Source: Nonlabens sp. MB-3u-79 (lineage in GTDB: Bacteria > Bacteroidota > Bacteroidia > Flavobacteriales > Flavobacteriaceae). From it: a DNA stretch of 64,000 bases. The notes under the pieces were generated by a model. The model was not told the DNA's origin. It saw nothing but the letters and a program-made list of their open reading frames with translations, and searched no databases. Of the stretch, positions 1 through 8,476 are shown piece by piece; the stretch's first letter is position 1; each line of letters starts with the position of its first letter. Position numbers and translations under genes: made by a program. Location of the stretch: the NCBI RefSeq assembly GCF_002831625.1, contig NZ_CP025116.1:496001-560000 (forward strand). The letters are read 5' to 3'.

Positions 1-438
1 AACATTGTTGAAGGAATAGAAAGTTACATTCCTAAAAATAATCGCTCTCAGATTATTGAAGTGGGAAAGACAAAAATCATTCTCGATGCCTATAATGCAA
101 ACCCAAGCAGCATGAAGGTGGCTATAGAAAATCTAGCAGCTCAAGAATACAAGCATAAAGTAGCTATTTTGGGAGACATGTTTGAACTAGGAGCATATGC
201 CTTAGAAGAGCATCAAAACATGGTCAACCTTACAGAAGATTTAAAAATAAATGATGTTTTCTTATTAGGAAAGCACTTTAGTAAATCCACAACGGGTTAT
301 GCGGTACCATTTAAAAGTTTAGATGATTTCTGTGAATCTTATAAAATAAACACTGACAAAGAGCAAGTTATATTAATAAAAGGATCCCGAGGAATGGGCT
401 TAGAGCGCCTATTAAAAGACCAAGAATGGTATTCTTAA
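1..438 (+). CDS. murF: UDP-N-acetylmuramoyl-tripeptide--D-alanyl-D-alanine ligase, C-terminal part
   Basis: The reading frame is open from base 1 and ends at TAA 436-438, so this is the 3' end (about 145 codons) of a gene that begins before the window. The motif DAYNANPSSM (bases 82-111) and the later GDMFELG are typical of the C-terminal Mur ligase domain of MurF, which binds the incoming D-Ala-D-Ala. MurF is a cytoplasmic ATP-dependent ligase that completes the UDP-MurNAc-pentapeptide precursor of peptidoglycan. The first possible internal start (GTG at 61) is not the real start, because family-like sequence continues upstream of it. The catalytic ATP-binding domain is outside the window. 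Confidence 0.93.
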   Translation, partial: NIVEGIESYIPKNNRSQIIEVGKTKIILDAYNANPSSMKVAIENLAAQEYKHKVAILGDMFELGAYALEEHQNMVNLTEDLKINDVFLLGKHFSKSTTGYAVPFKSLDDFCESYKINTDKEQVILIKGSRGMGLERLLKDQEWYS

Positions 439-488
439 AATCTTTTAAAAAAAAATAGAAAAAAGCTTTTATCAAATCAATAATTACG

Positions 489-496
489 TAAATTTG
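489..496 (+). promoter_or_regulatory. -7 promoter box (TAnnTTTG type) of tRNA-Phe
   Basis: TAAATTTG matches the Bacteroidota sigma-A -7 consensus TAnnTTTG exactly and lies 19 bases before the tRNA 5' end. No clear TTG is seen at the -33 position. The transcript would start near base 500 and be trimmed by RNase P. Confidence 0.6.
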
Positions 497-515
497 CCAT
501 CGCTTACGAGCAAAA

Positions 516-588
516 GGTACCTTAGCTCAGTTGGTAGAGCAAAGGACTGAAAATCCTTGTGTCCCTGGTTCGATTCCTGGAGGTACCA
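516..588 (+). tRNA. tRNA-Phe (anticodon GAA)
   Basis: The cloverleaf can be folded by hand. The acceptor stem GGTACCT (516-522) pairs with AGGTACC (581-587). The D arm is GCTC/GAGC. The anticodon stem AAGGA/TCCTT encloses loop CTGAAAA with anticodon GAA at 549-551. The T loop is TTCGATT (569-575). The discriminator base is A588 and no CCA is encoded, so it must be added after transcription. The T stem (564-568 with 576-580) has one T-T mismatch in its middle pair. It has its own -7 promoter box and a terminator directly behind it, so it is a single-gene unit. Confidence 0.97.
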
Positions 589-590
589 CA

Positions 591-618
591 AAAGCCCGAT
601 CTAAAGATCGGGCTTTTT
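591..618 (+). terminator. Rho-independent terminator after tRNA-Phe
   Basis: The stem AAAGCCCGATC (591-601) pairs perfectly with GATCGGGCTTT (606-616) around loop TAAA, followed by more T. It begins two bases after the tRNA discriminator. Confidence 0.9.
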
Positions 619-662
619 GCTTTTTAAATCGATTTCATTTAATAACGTAAATTGATATTCTT

Positions 663-1397
663 ATGATTATAGCTATAGACATAGGTAACACCTCCATCAA
701 GATTGCTGTAATGGATCATTTCAATATATATATAACCAAACGATCCAACCTCAGCAGTTTTACTACCGACTTACAAGGCCTGCTAGACATCTATCCAGAC
801 GTTAATGAATTGGCACTATGTAATGTAGGAAAACTACCAAAAGAATTGGTACAATACCTCAAAGTGAAATTCCAAACCGTTTTTGAAGTGAACAGCGGTA
901 TTCAATTACCATTTAACAATCATTATCAAAGCTTAACGTTGGGTAACGACCGCATGGCCTTAGTCGCTGGAGCGCTTTGTTTATCAGAGAAGAATAAGCC
1001 TTTACTAGTCATAGACGCTGGTACCTGCGTGACTTACGACTTTGTAGACCAAGACAAAAATTACTATGGTGGTGCCATTTCTCCAGGATTAAAATTGCGT
1101 TATGAATCCCTCCATAATTTTACAGCAAACCTACCGTTATTAGAACCACAGCATGTAAAAGAAATAGTTGGAAACACAACTGAAACATCGATTCACAGTG
1201 GCGTGATGAACGGATTGAGTTTAGAAATAAAAGGAGTTATCAAGAGCTATAAAAAGTCTCATAAAGATTTAGAAGTATTTATCACCGGTGGTGATAGCGA
1301 GCTCTTGATAAAACAACTAAAAAACCGTTTCTTTGCCACGCCTTTTTTGATGCTACAAGGCATCTATAATTTGTATCTATTTAATAAAAACCTATGA
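663..1397 (+). CDS. coaX: Type III pantothenate kinase
   Basis: CoaX phosphorylates pantothenate with ATP in the cytoplasm, the first step of coenzyme A synthesis. At 244 residues it has the usual length. The ASKHA-fold signatures are visible: DIGNT near residue 6 (nucleotide phosphate binding), GNDR at 94-97 with the conserved Asp, DAGTC at 118-122, and GGAISPG at 136-142. Type III enzymes are not feedback-inhibited by CoA and usually need a monovalent cation (family knowledge). The stop overlaps the start of the next gene by ATGA at 1394-1397, which suggests translational coupling to the outer-membrane protein. A weak box TAAATTG (648-654) is the only promoter-like element upstream. Confidence 0.95.
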   Translation: MIIAIDIGNTSIKIAVMDHFNIYITKRSNLSSFTTDLQGLLDIYPDVNELALCNVGKLPKELVQYLKVKFQTVFEVNSGIQLPFNNHYQSLTLGNDRMALVAGALCLSEKNKPLLVIDAGTCVTYDFVDQDKNYYGGAISPGLKLRYESLHNFTANLPLLEPQHVKEIVGNTTETSIHSGVMNGLSLEIKGVIKSYKKSHKDLEVFITGGDSELLIKQLKNRFFATPFLMLQGIYNLYLFNKNL

Positions 1398-2659
1398 TCA
1401 GAAGTTTAGTAATCGCGGTAGTGATTTTAACCAGCATAAACGGCTTTGCTCAATCGCGCACTTCATCACCCTATTCCTTCTTTGGTTTAGGACAGCAAAC
1501 CTTTAAAGGCACGATAGAAAATCGCAGTATGGGGAGCATGCGTACCTACGTAGATAGTGTCCATATCAATTTAAGAAATCCAGCAGCCTATGGCAACCTT
1601 AGGCTTACTACCTATTCTCTAGGAGCGGTTCATTCTAAAACATGGGCCTCTACAGAAACACAAAGTGATTCCTACGATGCAACAACCATTGAATATGTTA
1701 GTATAGGTATTCCTGTAGGTAAAAACGCTGGATTTGGTTTCGGTCTTGTACCCTTCAATTCTGTAGGTTACGAAATAGGAAGTGTTACTGACGCGTTGTA
1801 TTCCCGATTTACAGGAGAAGGAAGTATCACAAGGGCTTATTTGGGCTTTGGATATAAATTAACTCCCGAATTAAGTTTGGGTGGAGAATTCAGGTACAAC
1901 TTCGGGGAAGAAACCAATTCTTCCAGTGTTGCAATTAATACCGCTCAATTCGGTACTAATGAAGTTAATGAAACAGACTTCAGTGGCGCATCCTTTAATT
2001 TTGGATTGCATTATCAAAAAATGATAAGTGAAAAGCTAGAACTTCAAGCAAGTGCCGTATACAGTCCAGAAAGTGATTTGAATGCAAAAAACGAGCGTAC
2101 CTTATCTACTTTCGCACTTACACCTAGCCTTGATGAGAATATTGTAAGTACTAGAGCTACCGAGTTTGGTGAACAAAACCTTAAACTACCTTCAGAATTA
2201 ACTTTTGGAGTAACTATAGGTCAACCGCTTAAATGGAATATAGGTGCCGAGTACTCTATTCAAGGTAGTAGCGCCATCAGCTCAAGATCTTTTGCACCAG
2301 CAGGAACCACATTTAAGGATGCTGATTCTTATAGAGTTGGAGGGTTTTATGTTCCTAATTATAATAGTATTACTAATTATTGGGACCGCGTGGTCTATAG
2401 AGGTGGAATACGATATGAGGAACTTGGTTTAATAGTAAGTGGAGATGGAATAAATTCTTCAAGCATAAATGAGTTTGGCATATCTTTTGGTTTAGGATTA
2501 CCTATCGGACGTAGATCTGGTTTTTCAAACGCAAACATCGGGTTTGAACTAGGACAAAGAGGTACTCAAGACGCTGGACTGATTAGAGAAAGATTTTTCA
2601 ATTTCTCTCTTGGACTATCCCTAAACGACACTTGGTTTATAAAAAGAAAATATAATTAA
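1394..2659 (+). CDS. Predicted outer-membrane beta-barrel protein
   Basis: This 421-residue protein starts with a signal peptide (MIRSLVIAVVILTSINGFAQ, cleavage after about residue 20). The remainder is rich in alternating hydrophobic and polar stretches with Gly and aromatic residues, as in a beta barrel of the FadL/transport-like type found in Bacteroidota. No enzymatic motif is seen. Segments such as GIPVGKNAGFGFGLVPF and SFGLGLPIGRRSGF look like barrel strands. It is coupled to coaX by a 4-base overlap and followed 20 bases later by a TPR protein, so it probably belongs to an envelope operon ending with the CorC-like gene. The substrate is unknown. Confidence 0.75.
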   Translation: MIRSLVIAVVILTSINGFAQSRTSSPYSFFGLGQQTFKGTIENRSMGSMRTYVDSVHINLRNPAAYGNLRLTTYSLGAVHSKTWASTETQSDSYDATTIEYVSIGIPVGKNAGFGFGLVPFNSVGYEIGSVTDALYSRFTGEGSITRAYLGFGYKLTPELSLGGEFRYNFGEETNSSSVAINTAQFGTNEVNETDFSGASFNFGLHYQKMISEKLELQASAVYSPESDLNAKNERTLSTFALTPSLDENIVSTRATEFGEQNLKLPSELTFGVTIGQPLKWNIGAEYSIQGSSAISSRSFAPAGTTFKDADSYRVGGFYVPNYNSITNYWDRVVYRGGIRYEELGLIVSGDGINSSSINEFGISFGLGLPIGRRSGFSNANIGFELGQRGTQDAGLIRERFFNFSLGLSLNDTWFIKRKYN

Positions 2660-2679
2660 AAACAATACAAAATATAATT

Positions 2680-4041
2680 ATGAAACTTAAAAATCCCCTA
2701 TTAATAGCCTTAACTGTTTTTAGTTTCGCTTTCGCGAAAGCACAAGAAGCAGGGGACTGCAACATCATGTTAAGCATCTTTGCAGACAATGCAAAATCAA
2801 AAAATTATAATGAAGCTTTCAAGCAATTAGGACCACTTGTTGAAAATTGTCCAAACGCCAGCCCAGCCATATACCAATATGGTGAGCAAATCTATGAACA
2901 TAGATTGAGGAAAAATATAGGTGCCGAAAAAGATAATGTAGATGGCCTAATAAAAATGCTGAAGACTCAAGTTTCAAATTACCCAGATAAAGTAGATGTT
3001 ACAAGAAAAAAGATTGAAATCGCAAGAACCATGCAAAAGTACAAAGTAGGTACTTCTGAAGAACAGTTTCAAATGCTTCACGATCTATTTACTAATGACA
3101 AAGGAAACTTTACTGATCCTAGTGGAATGATCGTTTATTTTAAGCTTGCCGAAATGCAGTTTGAAGAATCCAAACTAAGCCTTCAAACGCTCTTTAAAAT
3201 CTATGACGAGTTAACTACCCAGATAGAATCTCTTCAGGATGAACGATCTAAAGTAGTAGCAGATTTGTTATCCAAACAAGAAACTAGTGCTCTTACTGAA
3301 AAAGAACAGAAAACTATAGGATACCAAGAGGCCAACCTCAAAAATTACGGCATTGTAATGGGTAGTGTAAATGGTACTCTAGGAGAACTCGCAGACTGTG
3401 ATAAATTGATTCCTTTGTACGATGCAGATTTTGAAGCTAATAAGACTAGTAAAGAATGGTTGAGCAACGTATTAGTTAGGTTACAAAAGAAAGACTGTAC
3501 AGACGCCCCTCTTTACATCAAATCTGTTAAAGCTTTACACGCGATTAATCCTAGTGCAAGAACTGCATACGGTTTAGGTAATATTGCTGTAAGTACTAAG
3601 GAGAAGTTTCAATATTGGGATCAAGCCGTAGAACTAGGTGTTGATAACGACGCTAAAGTAACTATCTACTATAAAAAAGGTAATATATATAGAAGTCAAG
3701 GTCAATATGCCAGCGCTAGAAGAGAATACCTTAATGCAGTAGCTTTAAGACCGTCTTTTGGTCAGCCTTACTTGAAAATCGCAGATATGATCGCAAATAG
3801 CACTGGAAGTTGTGGAGCAAATCCACTTGAAAAAAGAGCTGTTTATTGGGTCGCTGCTCGTTATGCTGAGAAAGCGGCAAGAGTAGATCCATCATTGAAA
3901 AATACGGCAAACAAATATGTTGCTAGCTACAATGGCGCAGCTCCAAGTAAAAAGGATATATTCTCTAGTGAATACAAGTCTGGTGATACCATCACGTTTA
4001 ACTGCTGGGTCGGAGAGTCTGTAAGAATACCTAACTTTTAA
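2680..4041 (+). CDS. Secreted TPR-repeat protein
   Basis: This 453-residue protein has a signal peptide ending around AFAKA-Q (residues 17-22). At least one clear tetratricopeptide pair lies at about residues 325-370, with YKKGNIYRSQGQY followed by AVALRP. TPR proteins are scaffolds, so a periplasmic or outer-membrane-associated assembly role is inferred. Several Cys residues (DCNIM, ENCPN, DCDK, KDCTD, GSCGAN) could form disulfides. The 14-bp palindrome GCTTTCGCGAAAGC encodes residues 17-21, at the signal-peptide cleavage site. The stop TAA shares its last A with the ATG of lptC (TAATG at 4039-4043). Confidence 0.8.
   Translation: MKLKNPLLIALTVFSFAFAKAQEAGDCNIMLSIFADNAKSKNYNEAFKQLGPLVENCPNASPAIYQYGEQIYEHRLRKNIGAEKDNVDGLIKMLKTQVSNYPDKVDVTRKKIEIARTMQKYKVGTSEEQFQMLHDLFTNDKGNFTDPSGMIVYFKLAEMQFEESKLSLQTLFKIYDELTTQIESLQDERSKVVADLLSKQETSALTEKEQKTIGYQEANLKNYGIVMGSVNGTLGELADCDKLIPLYDADFEANKTSKEWLSNVLVRLQKKDCTDAPLYIKSVKALHAINPSARTAYGLGNIAVSTKEKFQYWDQAVELGVDNDAKVTIYYKKGNIYRSQGQYASARREYLNAVALRPSFGQPYLKIADMIANSTGSCGANPLEKRAVYWVAARYAEKAARVDPSLKNTANKYVASYNGAAPSKKDIFSSEYKSGDTITFNCWVGESVRIPNF
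2728..2741. repeat. GCTTTCGCGAAAGC palindrome, copy 1 (in TPR gene)
   Basis: Exact copy of the 14-bp palindrome, read as Ala-Phe-Ala-Lys-Ala at residues 17-21 of the TPR protein. Confidence 0.97.
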
Positions 4042-4634
4042 TGAGGTCACATTTTCACATATTAAAAATCACGATCACGGCATTAGCCGTGATCTGTTTT
4101 TTAGCATCATGTGATAATAATCTTAAGGAGATCCAAAAAATGGAAATAGCTTCTAATGAACCTGTAGGTGAAGTAGAAAACATGCTATTAAAACATACCG
4201 ATAGCGGGAAATTAAAATTAACGCTTCAAGGAGAAAAAATGTTAGATTTTTCTAATGACGAGTTTCCCTACACGCAGTTTCCTGATGGAATAAAAGTAGA
4301 GGTCTACGAGTACCGGAATAATAAAACAGAAGTGACCACCATTACAGCAAACGCTGGTACTTTGTATGACAAAACCAATTTGGTCGATTTAAAAGGAAAT
4401 GTAAAAATCATCACTAGTGATGGAAATACCTTTAGTGGAGAACAGCTGTACTGGGACCAGACCGCTAAGTGGATTTTTACTAACCAACCGCCCTTTGAGA
4501 TTGTTTTAAAAGACCCAAAAACAAAAGAAGAAGTAGGTCGTATTACAGCAACGGTTCTGGACGCAAGTGAAGACCTTAAAATTTACCAAGCGAGAAATCC
4601 AGACGATACCTTTATATCAAAATCAAACCAATGA
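4041..4634 (+). CDS. lptC: LPS export ABC transporter periplasmic protein LptC
   Basis: LptC is an inner-membrane-anchored periplasmic protein that receives lipopolysaccharide from LptBFG and hands it to LptA. This one has 197 residues. The N-terminal hydrophobic segment ends in a lipobox (LASC, Cys24), as is common for Bacteroidota LptC. The body has the expected beta-strand pattern (KLKLTLQGEKM, KVEVYEY, ANAGTLYDKTNLVDLKGNV, SGEQLYWDQT). It overlaps the TPR gene by one base and the next small gene by ATGA (4631-4634), so translation is probably coupled. Confidence 0.88.
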   Translation: MRSHFHILKITITALAVICFLASCDNNLKEIQKMEIASNEPVGEVENMLLKHTDSGKLKLTLQGEKMLDFSNDEFPYTQFPDGIKVEVYEYRNNKTEVTTITANAGTLYDKTNLVDLKGNVKIITSDGNTFSGEQLYWDQTAKWIFTNQPPFEIVLKDPKTKEEVGRITATVLDASEDLKIYQARNPDDTFISKSNQ

Positions 4635-4822
4635 GCAAATTTTTCAAATATTTCGAGTATGCTTATTTAATTTTTGCAGCCATGTTTATCATTACAGGCT
4701 TTATAGAATTAAGTAAAAACGCCAATCAAGCCTATATGCTTTTTGGAATGGCAGCAGTAGCTGTATTTATGTTCTTCTTCAAACGCCGTTTTCGTCGTAG
4801 ATTTGAGGAACGCAACAAATAA
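4631..4822 (+). CDS. Small inner-membrane protein, unknown function
   Basis: This 63-residue protein has two predicted transmembrane helices (about residues 10-25 and 33-50) and a strongly basic tail (KRRFRRRFEERNK) that should stay in the cytoplasm. It overlaps lptC by 4 bases and sits 2 bases before the CNNM/CorC gene, which supports it being a real, co-translated gene. I do not recognise a named family; homologues at this position between lptC and the CorC-like gene are common in flavobacteria as far as I recall. Confidence 0.75.
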   Translation: MSKFFKYFEYAYLIFAAMFIITGFIELSKNANQAYMLFGMAAVAVFMFFFKRRFRRRFEERNK

Positions 4823-4824
4823 TA

Positions 4825-6096
4825 ATGCTCCTACATATTCTTATCATCGTTTTAATGCTGGTCTTGAGTGCTTTTTTCTCAGGAATGGAAATCGCTTATG
4901 TTTCTTCTAATAAGATTCATATAGAATTAGAAAAACGACAAAATGACCTTATAGGACGTGTGCTGCGCAACCTCACCGTACAGCCTTCTAAGTTTATTAT
5001 TACCATGCTTATAGGTAATAGCATCTCGCTAGTAGTCTATGGATTTGCTATGGAGCGATTAATGAGTGGTTATCTAGTAGAATCATTTCCACAATATGCC
5101 GATGCGCTAAACAACCTGCTTACTCAAACGGTGTTCACCACCTTAATAATACTGCTTACCGCAGAGTTTTTACCAAAGGTGTTTTTCCAAATCTATGCCA
5201 ATGAGTTATTGAAGTTTTTTGCTATTCCTGCCTATATCTTTTTCCTATTATTCTGGCCAGTTTCTTGGTTTTGTATACAGATATCAGATTTTATACTCAA
5301 AGCCTTTTTTAAATCAAATGGAGATGCCTTGCAATTAACCTTTTCTAAACTTGAACTGGGTAATTACATCACCGAGCAAATGGAAAGTGTCCAACTGCAA
5401 GAAGACCTGGATACAGAAATCCAGATCTTCCAGAACGCTCTCGATTTTGGAGGTCTGAAAGCCCGTGAAATCATGGTGCCTAGAACAGAAATGATATCGG
5501 TACATCAAAATACCGAAGTAAAAGAGCTGAATAAAAAGTTTGTTGCCACAGGTTTATCAAAAATTCTAATCCACGAAGACACTATAGATGATATTACTGG
5601 GTATGTGCACAGTTTTGACCTGTTCAAATCACCAGAAAATGTCCAGCAGGTAAAACGCAACGTGATCAATGTTCCAGAAACAATGCTCGCAAAAGATGTG
5701 TTAAGCCTACTTACCAAACGACATAAAAGCATTGCCATCGTATTAGATGAATATGGAGGTACGAGCGGTTTAATCACCGTAGAAGATATTATAGAAGAAC
5801 TGTTTGGAGAAATTGAAGATGAACACGATTCTGACTTATTGATCGATCAACAAATCAGTGAAACTGAGTTTAAATTAAGTGCTCGTCTGGAAGTAGATCA
5901 AATTAACGAAAACTATAAACTAGACCTGCCAGAAAGCGATCAGTACGAGACTTTAGGAGGTCTTATAGTTAATGAAACAGCTGGGATTCCAGAAGAAGGA
6001 GATATTGTAGTCATCAACGGAAATACTTATAAAATACTAGAAAAATCAGATAATAAGATAGATTTAGTACATCTCACCTTAGGAGAGGCCGAGTAA
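4825..6096 (+). CDS. Hemolysin-family CNNM/CorC transporter-like protein
   Basis: This 423-residue membrane protein shows the three-part CorC/HlyC layout. A CNNM (DUF21) transmembrane domain covers roughly residues 1-180, with a small-residue motif FFSGMEIAYVSS near the start. A CBS pair follows (about 205-330; REIMVPRTEM, then DEYGGTSGLITVEDIIEELFGEIEDE). A C-terminal CorC_HlyC domain (about 340-418; LGGLIVNETAGIPEEGD) ends it. Family members are linked to Mg2+/Co2+ efflux; the related GldE is tied to gliding motility, so the exact role is uncertain. It ends the coaX-to-CorC gene run. Confidence 0.85.
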   Translation: MLLHILIIVLMLVLSAFFSGMEIAYVSSNKIHIELEKRQNDLIGRVLRNLTVQPSKFIITMLIGNSISLVVYGFAMERLMSGYLVESFPQYADALNNLLTQTVFTTLIILLTAEFLPKVFFQIYANELLKFFAIPAYIFFLLFWPVSWFCIQISDFILKAFFKSNGDALQLTFSKLELGNYITEQMESVQLQEDLDTEIQIFQNALDFGGLKAREIMVPRTEMISVHQNTEVKELNKKFVATGLSKILIHEDTIDDITGYVHSFDLFKSPENVQQVKRNVINVPETMLAKDVLSLLTKRHKSIAIVLDEYGGTSGLITVEDIIEELFGEIEDEHDSDLLIDQQISETEFKLSARLEVDQINENYKLDLPESDQYETLGGLIVNETAGIPEEGDIVVINGNTYKILEKSDNKIDLVHLTLGEAE

Positions 6097-6159
6097 TCTC
6101 ACTAGCATTTTAAACAGGCCATAAGCATGCTACCTTCCTATAAGTGAAATAAGTATCCC

Positions 6160-6173
6160 GCTTTCGCGAAAGC
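6160..6173. repeat. GCTTTCGCGAAAGC palindrome, copy 2 (intergenic)
   Basis: Exact copy, with the symmetry extended to CCGCTTTCGCGAAAGCGG (6158-6175). It lies between the CorC-like gene and the foldase gene. There is no loop and no adjacent T tract, so it does not resemble a terminator. Confidence 0.97.
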
Positions 6174-6303
6174 GGAAAAAACAGCGTTCTCCTAGCCTAT
6201 TTTATTTAATCTTTAAAAACAAAGTTTTAAAGCAGGCTGAGACTTTAATTATTAGGCGGAAAACACTATTTTCGCCCTCATCAAAAATATTAAATAAACG
6301 ACC

Positions 6304-8406
6304 ATGGCGATATTAGGTAAAATTAGAAATCAAGGAGTTATTCTGATTTTAGTAATTGCACTAGCATTATTTGCATTTATTATTCAAGGTGTCCTTACCT
6401 CAGGTGGACAAAAACAATCTGACGCAGTAGGTTACGTAGGTGATGCAGAAATTGATCGAGAGAATTTTGCTAGAAAAGTAGAAAACGCTTCTCAACGTGG
6501 AGGTGCTAACGTATCTCAATTGCAAGCAGTAAATTCTGTATGGGATCAAGAAGTAAGAAACGCGGTACTAGATCAACAAATTACGGCTGCTGGAATCCAA
6601 GTTACGGATGAAAAAGTAGCCGAACTAGTAAAGGCAAATTACAAGAGCAATCCACAATTTCAAAATGCTGATGGCTCCTTCTCTGAAGCAGCTTTTAAAG
6701 CTGAAGTAGACCGAATCGATCCTTCTGTATGGAACGATTACGTTCTAGATATCGCTGCAAATGCAAGACAAGAACAATTTTTTAATTTATTAAAATCAGG
6801 TCTTATCGCTACAAATGCAGACGGCGAGATGGAATACAGAATGGAAAACGACAAGCGTTCTTTTACTTATGTTAATATTCCGTACAACACTATTGCCGAC
6901 GACCTAGTAGAAATTACTAAGTCAGAAATTGATGCTTATGTAGACCAACACAAAGACCAGTTTAAAGTAGCAGCACAACGTGATATCGAGTTTGCCCTTT
7001 TTGAGGACAATGCATCTCCATCTGACAAGGAGGCTCTTAAATCTGACTTAAATAAGTTGCTTACTACACAAACACTACGTAATCTAAGCACTAATAAAGA
7101 CTATACTATTCCTGCTATTACCGACGCGACTAATCTCGATGCTTACGTAGCTCAGAACAGTGACTTGCCTTATAACAATCGCTATACAATGACCGCTAAC
7201 TTAACTGCGGCAGCAATGGCAATAGCCTCCCTAGAAAAAGGACAAACATTTGGCCCGTATGAAGATGGAGAATACATGAAATTATCACTTGTTGAAAACA
7301 AAAAGGTGATCAACGACAGTGTTCAAAACAGACGTATAATTATTGATTATGCTGGTGCTCAAAGAACCGCTTCTTCAGTAACTAGAAATAAAGAAGCTGC
7401 TAAGAAAACAGCAGACAGTATCTTTAACATCATAGGACAAAACAAAGAAAGCTTTGACTCTAAATTTGAATACTTTAAAGAGAATAAAGAAGTAGCAAAC
7501 GGTCAAGACATCGGCTGGGTTATGTATTCTGGCAATGCAAGAAATTATTCCCCTGAATTTAACGAGTTCATATATGAAAATAGTAAAGGAACTGTCGGTC
7601 TTGTAGAAACGGTATTCGGTTATCAAATTGTAAGAATAGATGATGTTGCCGCTGCAAAAGACGCTATTAAACTAGCTACTGTTTCTAAAAAAATACTCGC
7701 TTCTAAACAAACTGGAAAAGATTTATATACCAAAACAGTGAAATTTCAGCAAGCGGCAAAATCAGGAGATTTTACTGCTCTTGCAAAAGAAAACGGAGTT
7801 ACGGCAACACCAGTTAAAAACCTTAAGTCACTTGATGAAACTTTACCGACAATAGGTAAAAACAGAAGTATCGTTAAATGGGCATTTAATGAAGAGAGTT
7901 CTTTAGGCGATGTAGATCGTTTTGAAACTTCAAAAGGATATGTCATCGTAAAAATTACCAAAAAGACGAAAGCAGGAAACATGTCTAGTGAAGAAGCCAG
8001 TTTTAAAGTAACACCTATCTTAAGAAAAAAGAAGAAAGCGCAACTGATCCTAGATAAAATCAAGTCGACAAATCTTGCCGAGATTGCAAAAAACCAAGGA
8101 CAAACCACTAAAACAGCTTCTACCGTAGACCGCAAGAATCCAACGATTCCTGGTATAGGTGAAGAGCCACTAGTAGTAGGAACAGCATTCGGCCTTGAAC
8201 GAGGCGGCACCTCTAAGCCTATAACTGGTGTAGCTGGTGTTTTTGTTATTAAAGTAATCGCTATTGAATCTGCTCCAGATTTACAGAGTTATGCAGCAAA
8301 TGCAAATACTATTGCAACCCAAGCTGCAAATCAATCCATTTCTCAACTTGTAGAAGCTTTGAAAAAGTCTGTAGAGATTGAAGATAATAGAGCTGTATTT
8401 TATTAA
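6304..8406 (+). CDS. Peptidylprolyl isomerase, PpiD/SurA-like periplasmic foldase
   Basis: This 700-residue protein is anchored by one N-terminal transmembrane helix (about residues 11-31; GVILILVIALALFAFIIQG), with the rest in the periplasm. A SurA_N-like chaperone segment follows (about 40-200; YVGDAEIDRENFARKVEN), then at least one parvulin-type rotamase region (about 355-460; QDIGWVMYSGNARNYSPEF, FGYQIVRIDD) and a second degenerate one. The architecture is that of PpiD, which assists folding of outer-membrane and secreted proteins leaving the Sec channel. It has its own upstream gap with a near-consensus box TATTTTCG (6267-6274) and ends at a strong bidirectional terminator. Confidence 0.88.
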   Translation: MAILGKIRNQGVILILVIALALFAFIIQGVLTSGGQKQSDAVGYVGDAEIDRENFARKVENASQRGGANVSQLQAVNSVWDQEVRNAVLDQQITAAGIQVTDEKVAELVKANYKSNPQFQNADGSFSEAAFKAEVDRIDPSVWNDYVLDIAANARQEQFFNLLKSGLIATNADGEMEYRMENDKRSFTYVNIPYNTIADDLVEITKSEIDAYVDQHKDQFKVAAQRDIEFALFEDNASPSDKEALKSDLNKLLTTQTLRNLSTNKDYTIPAITDATNLDAYVAQNSDLPYNNRYTMTANLTAAAMAIASLEKGQTFGPYEDGEYMKLSLVENKKVINDSVQNRRIIIDYAGAQRTASSVTRNKEAAKKTADSIFNIIGQNKESFDSKFEYFKENKEVANGQDIGWVMYSGNARNYSPEFNEFIYENSKGTVGLVETVFGYQIVRIDDVAAAKDAIKLATVSKKILASKQTGKDLYTKTVKFQQAAKSGDFTALAKENGVTATPVKNLKSLDETLPTIGKNRSIVKWAFNEESSLGDVDRFETSKGYVIVKITKKTKAGNMSSEEASFKVTPILRKKKKAQLILDKIKSTNLAEIAKNQGQTTKTASTVDRKNPTIPGIGEEPLVVGTAFGLERGGTSKPITGVAGVFVIKVIAIESAPDLQSYAANANTIATQAANQSISQLVEALKKSVEIEDNRAVFY

Positions 8407-8425
8407 AAAAACATTCTATAACATT

Positions 8426-8454
8426 AAAAACGCCACTCTAAGAGTGGCGTTTTT
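8426..8454. terminator. Bidirectional terminator between foldase and GHMP kinase genes
   Basis: AAAAACGCCACTCT (8426-8439) pairs with AGAGTGGCGTTTTT (8441-8454). A and T tracts on the two flanks serve both converging genes. Confidence 0.92.
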
Positions 8455-8476
8455 AGTTTAGTAAAGTTTCTTAAGG

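Noticed and set aside
7746..8210. A 154-codon open frame on the reverse strand inside the foldase gene
   Set aside because: It is antisense to a clear coding region, has an odd residue make-up and no family features.
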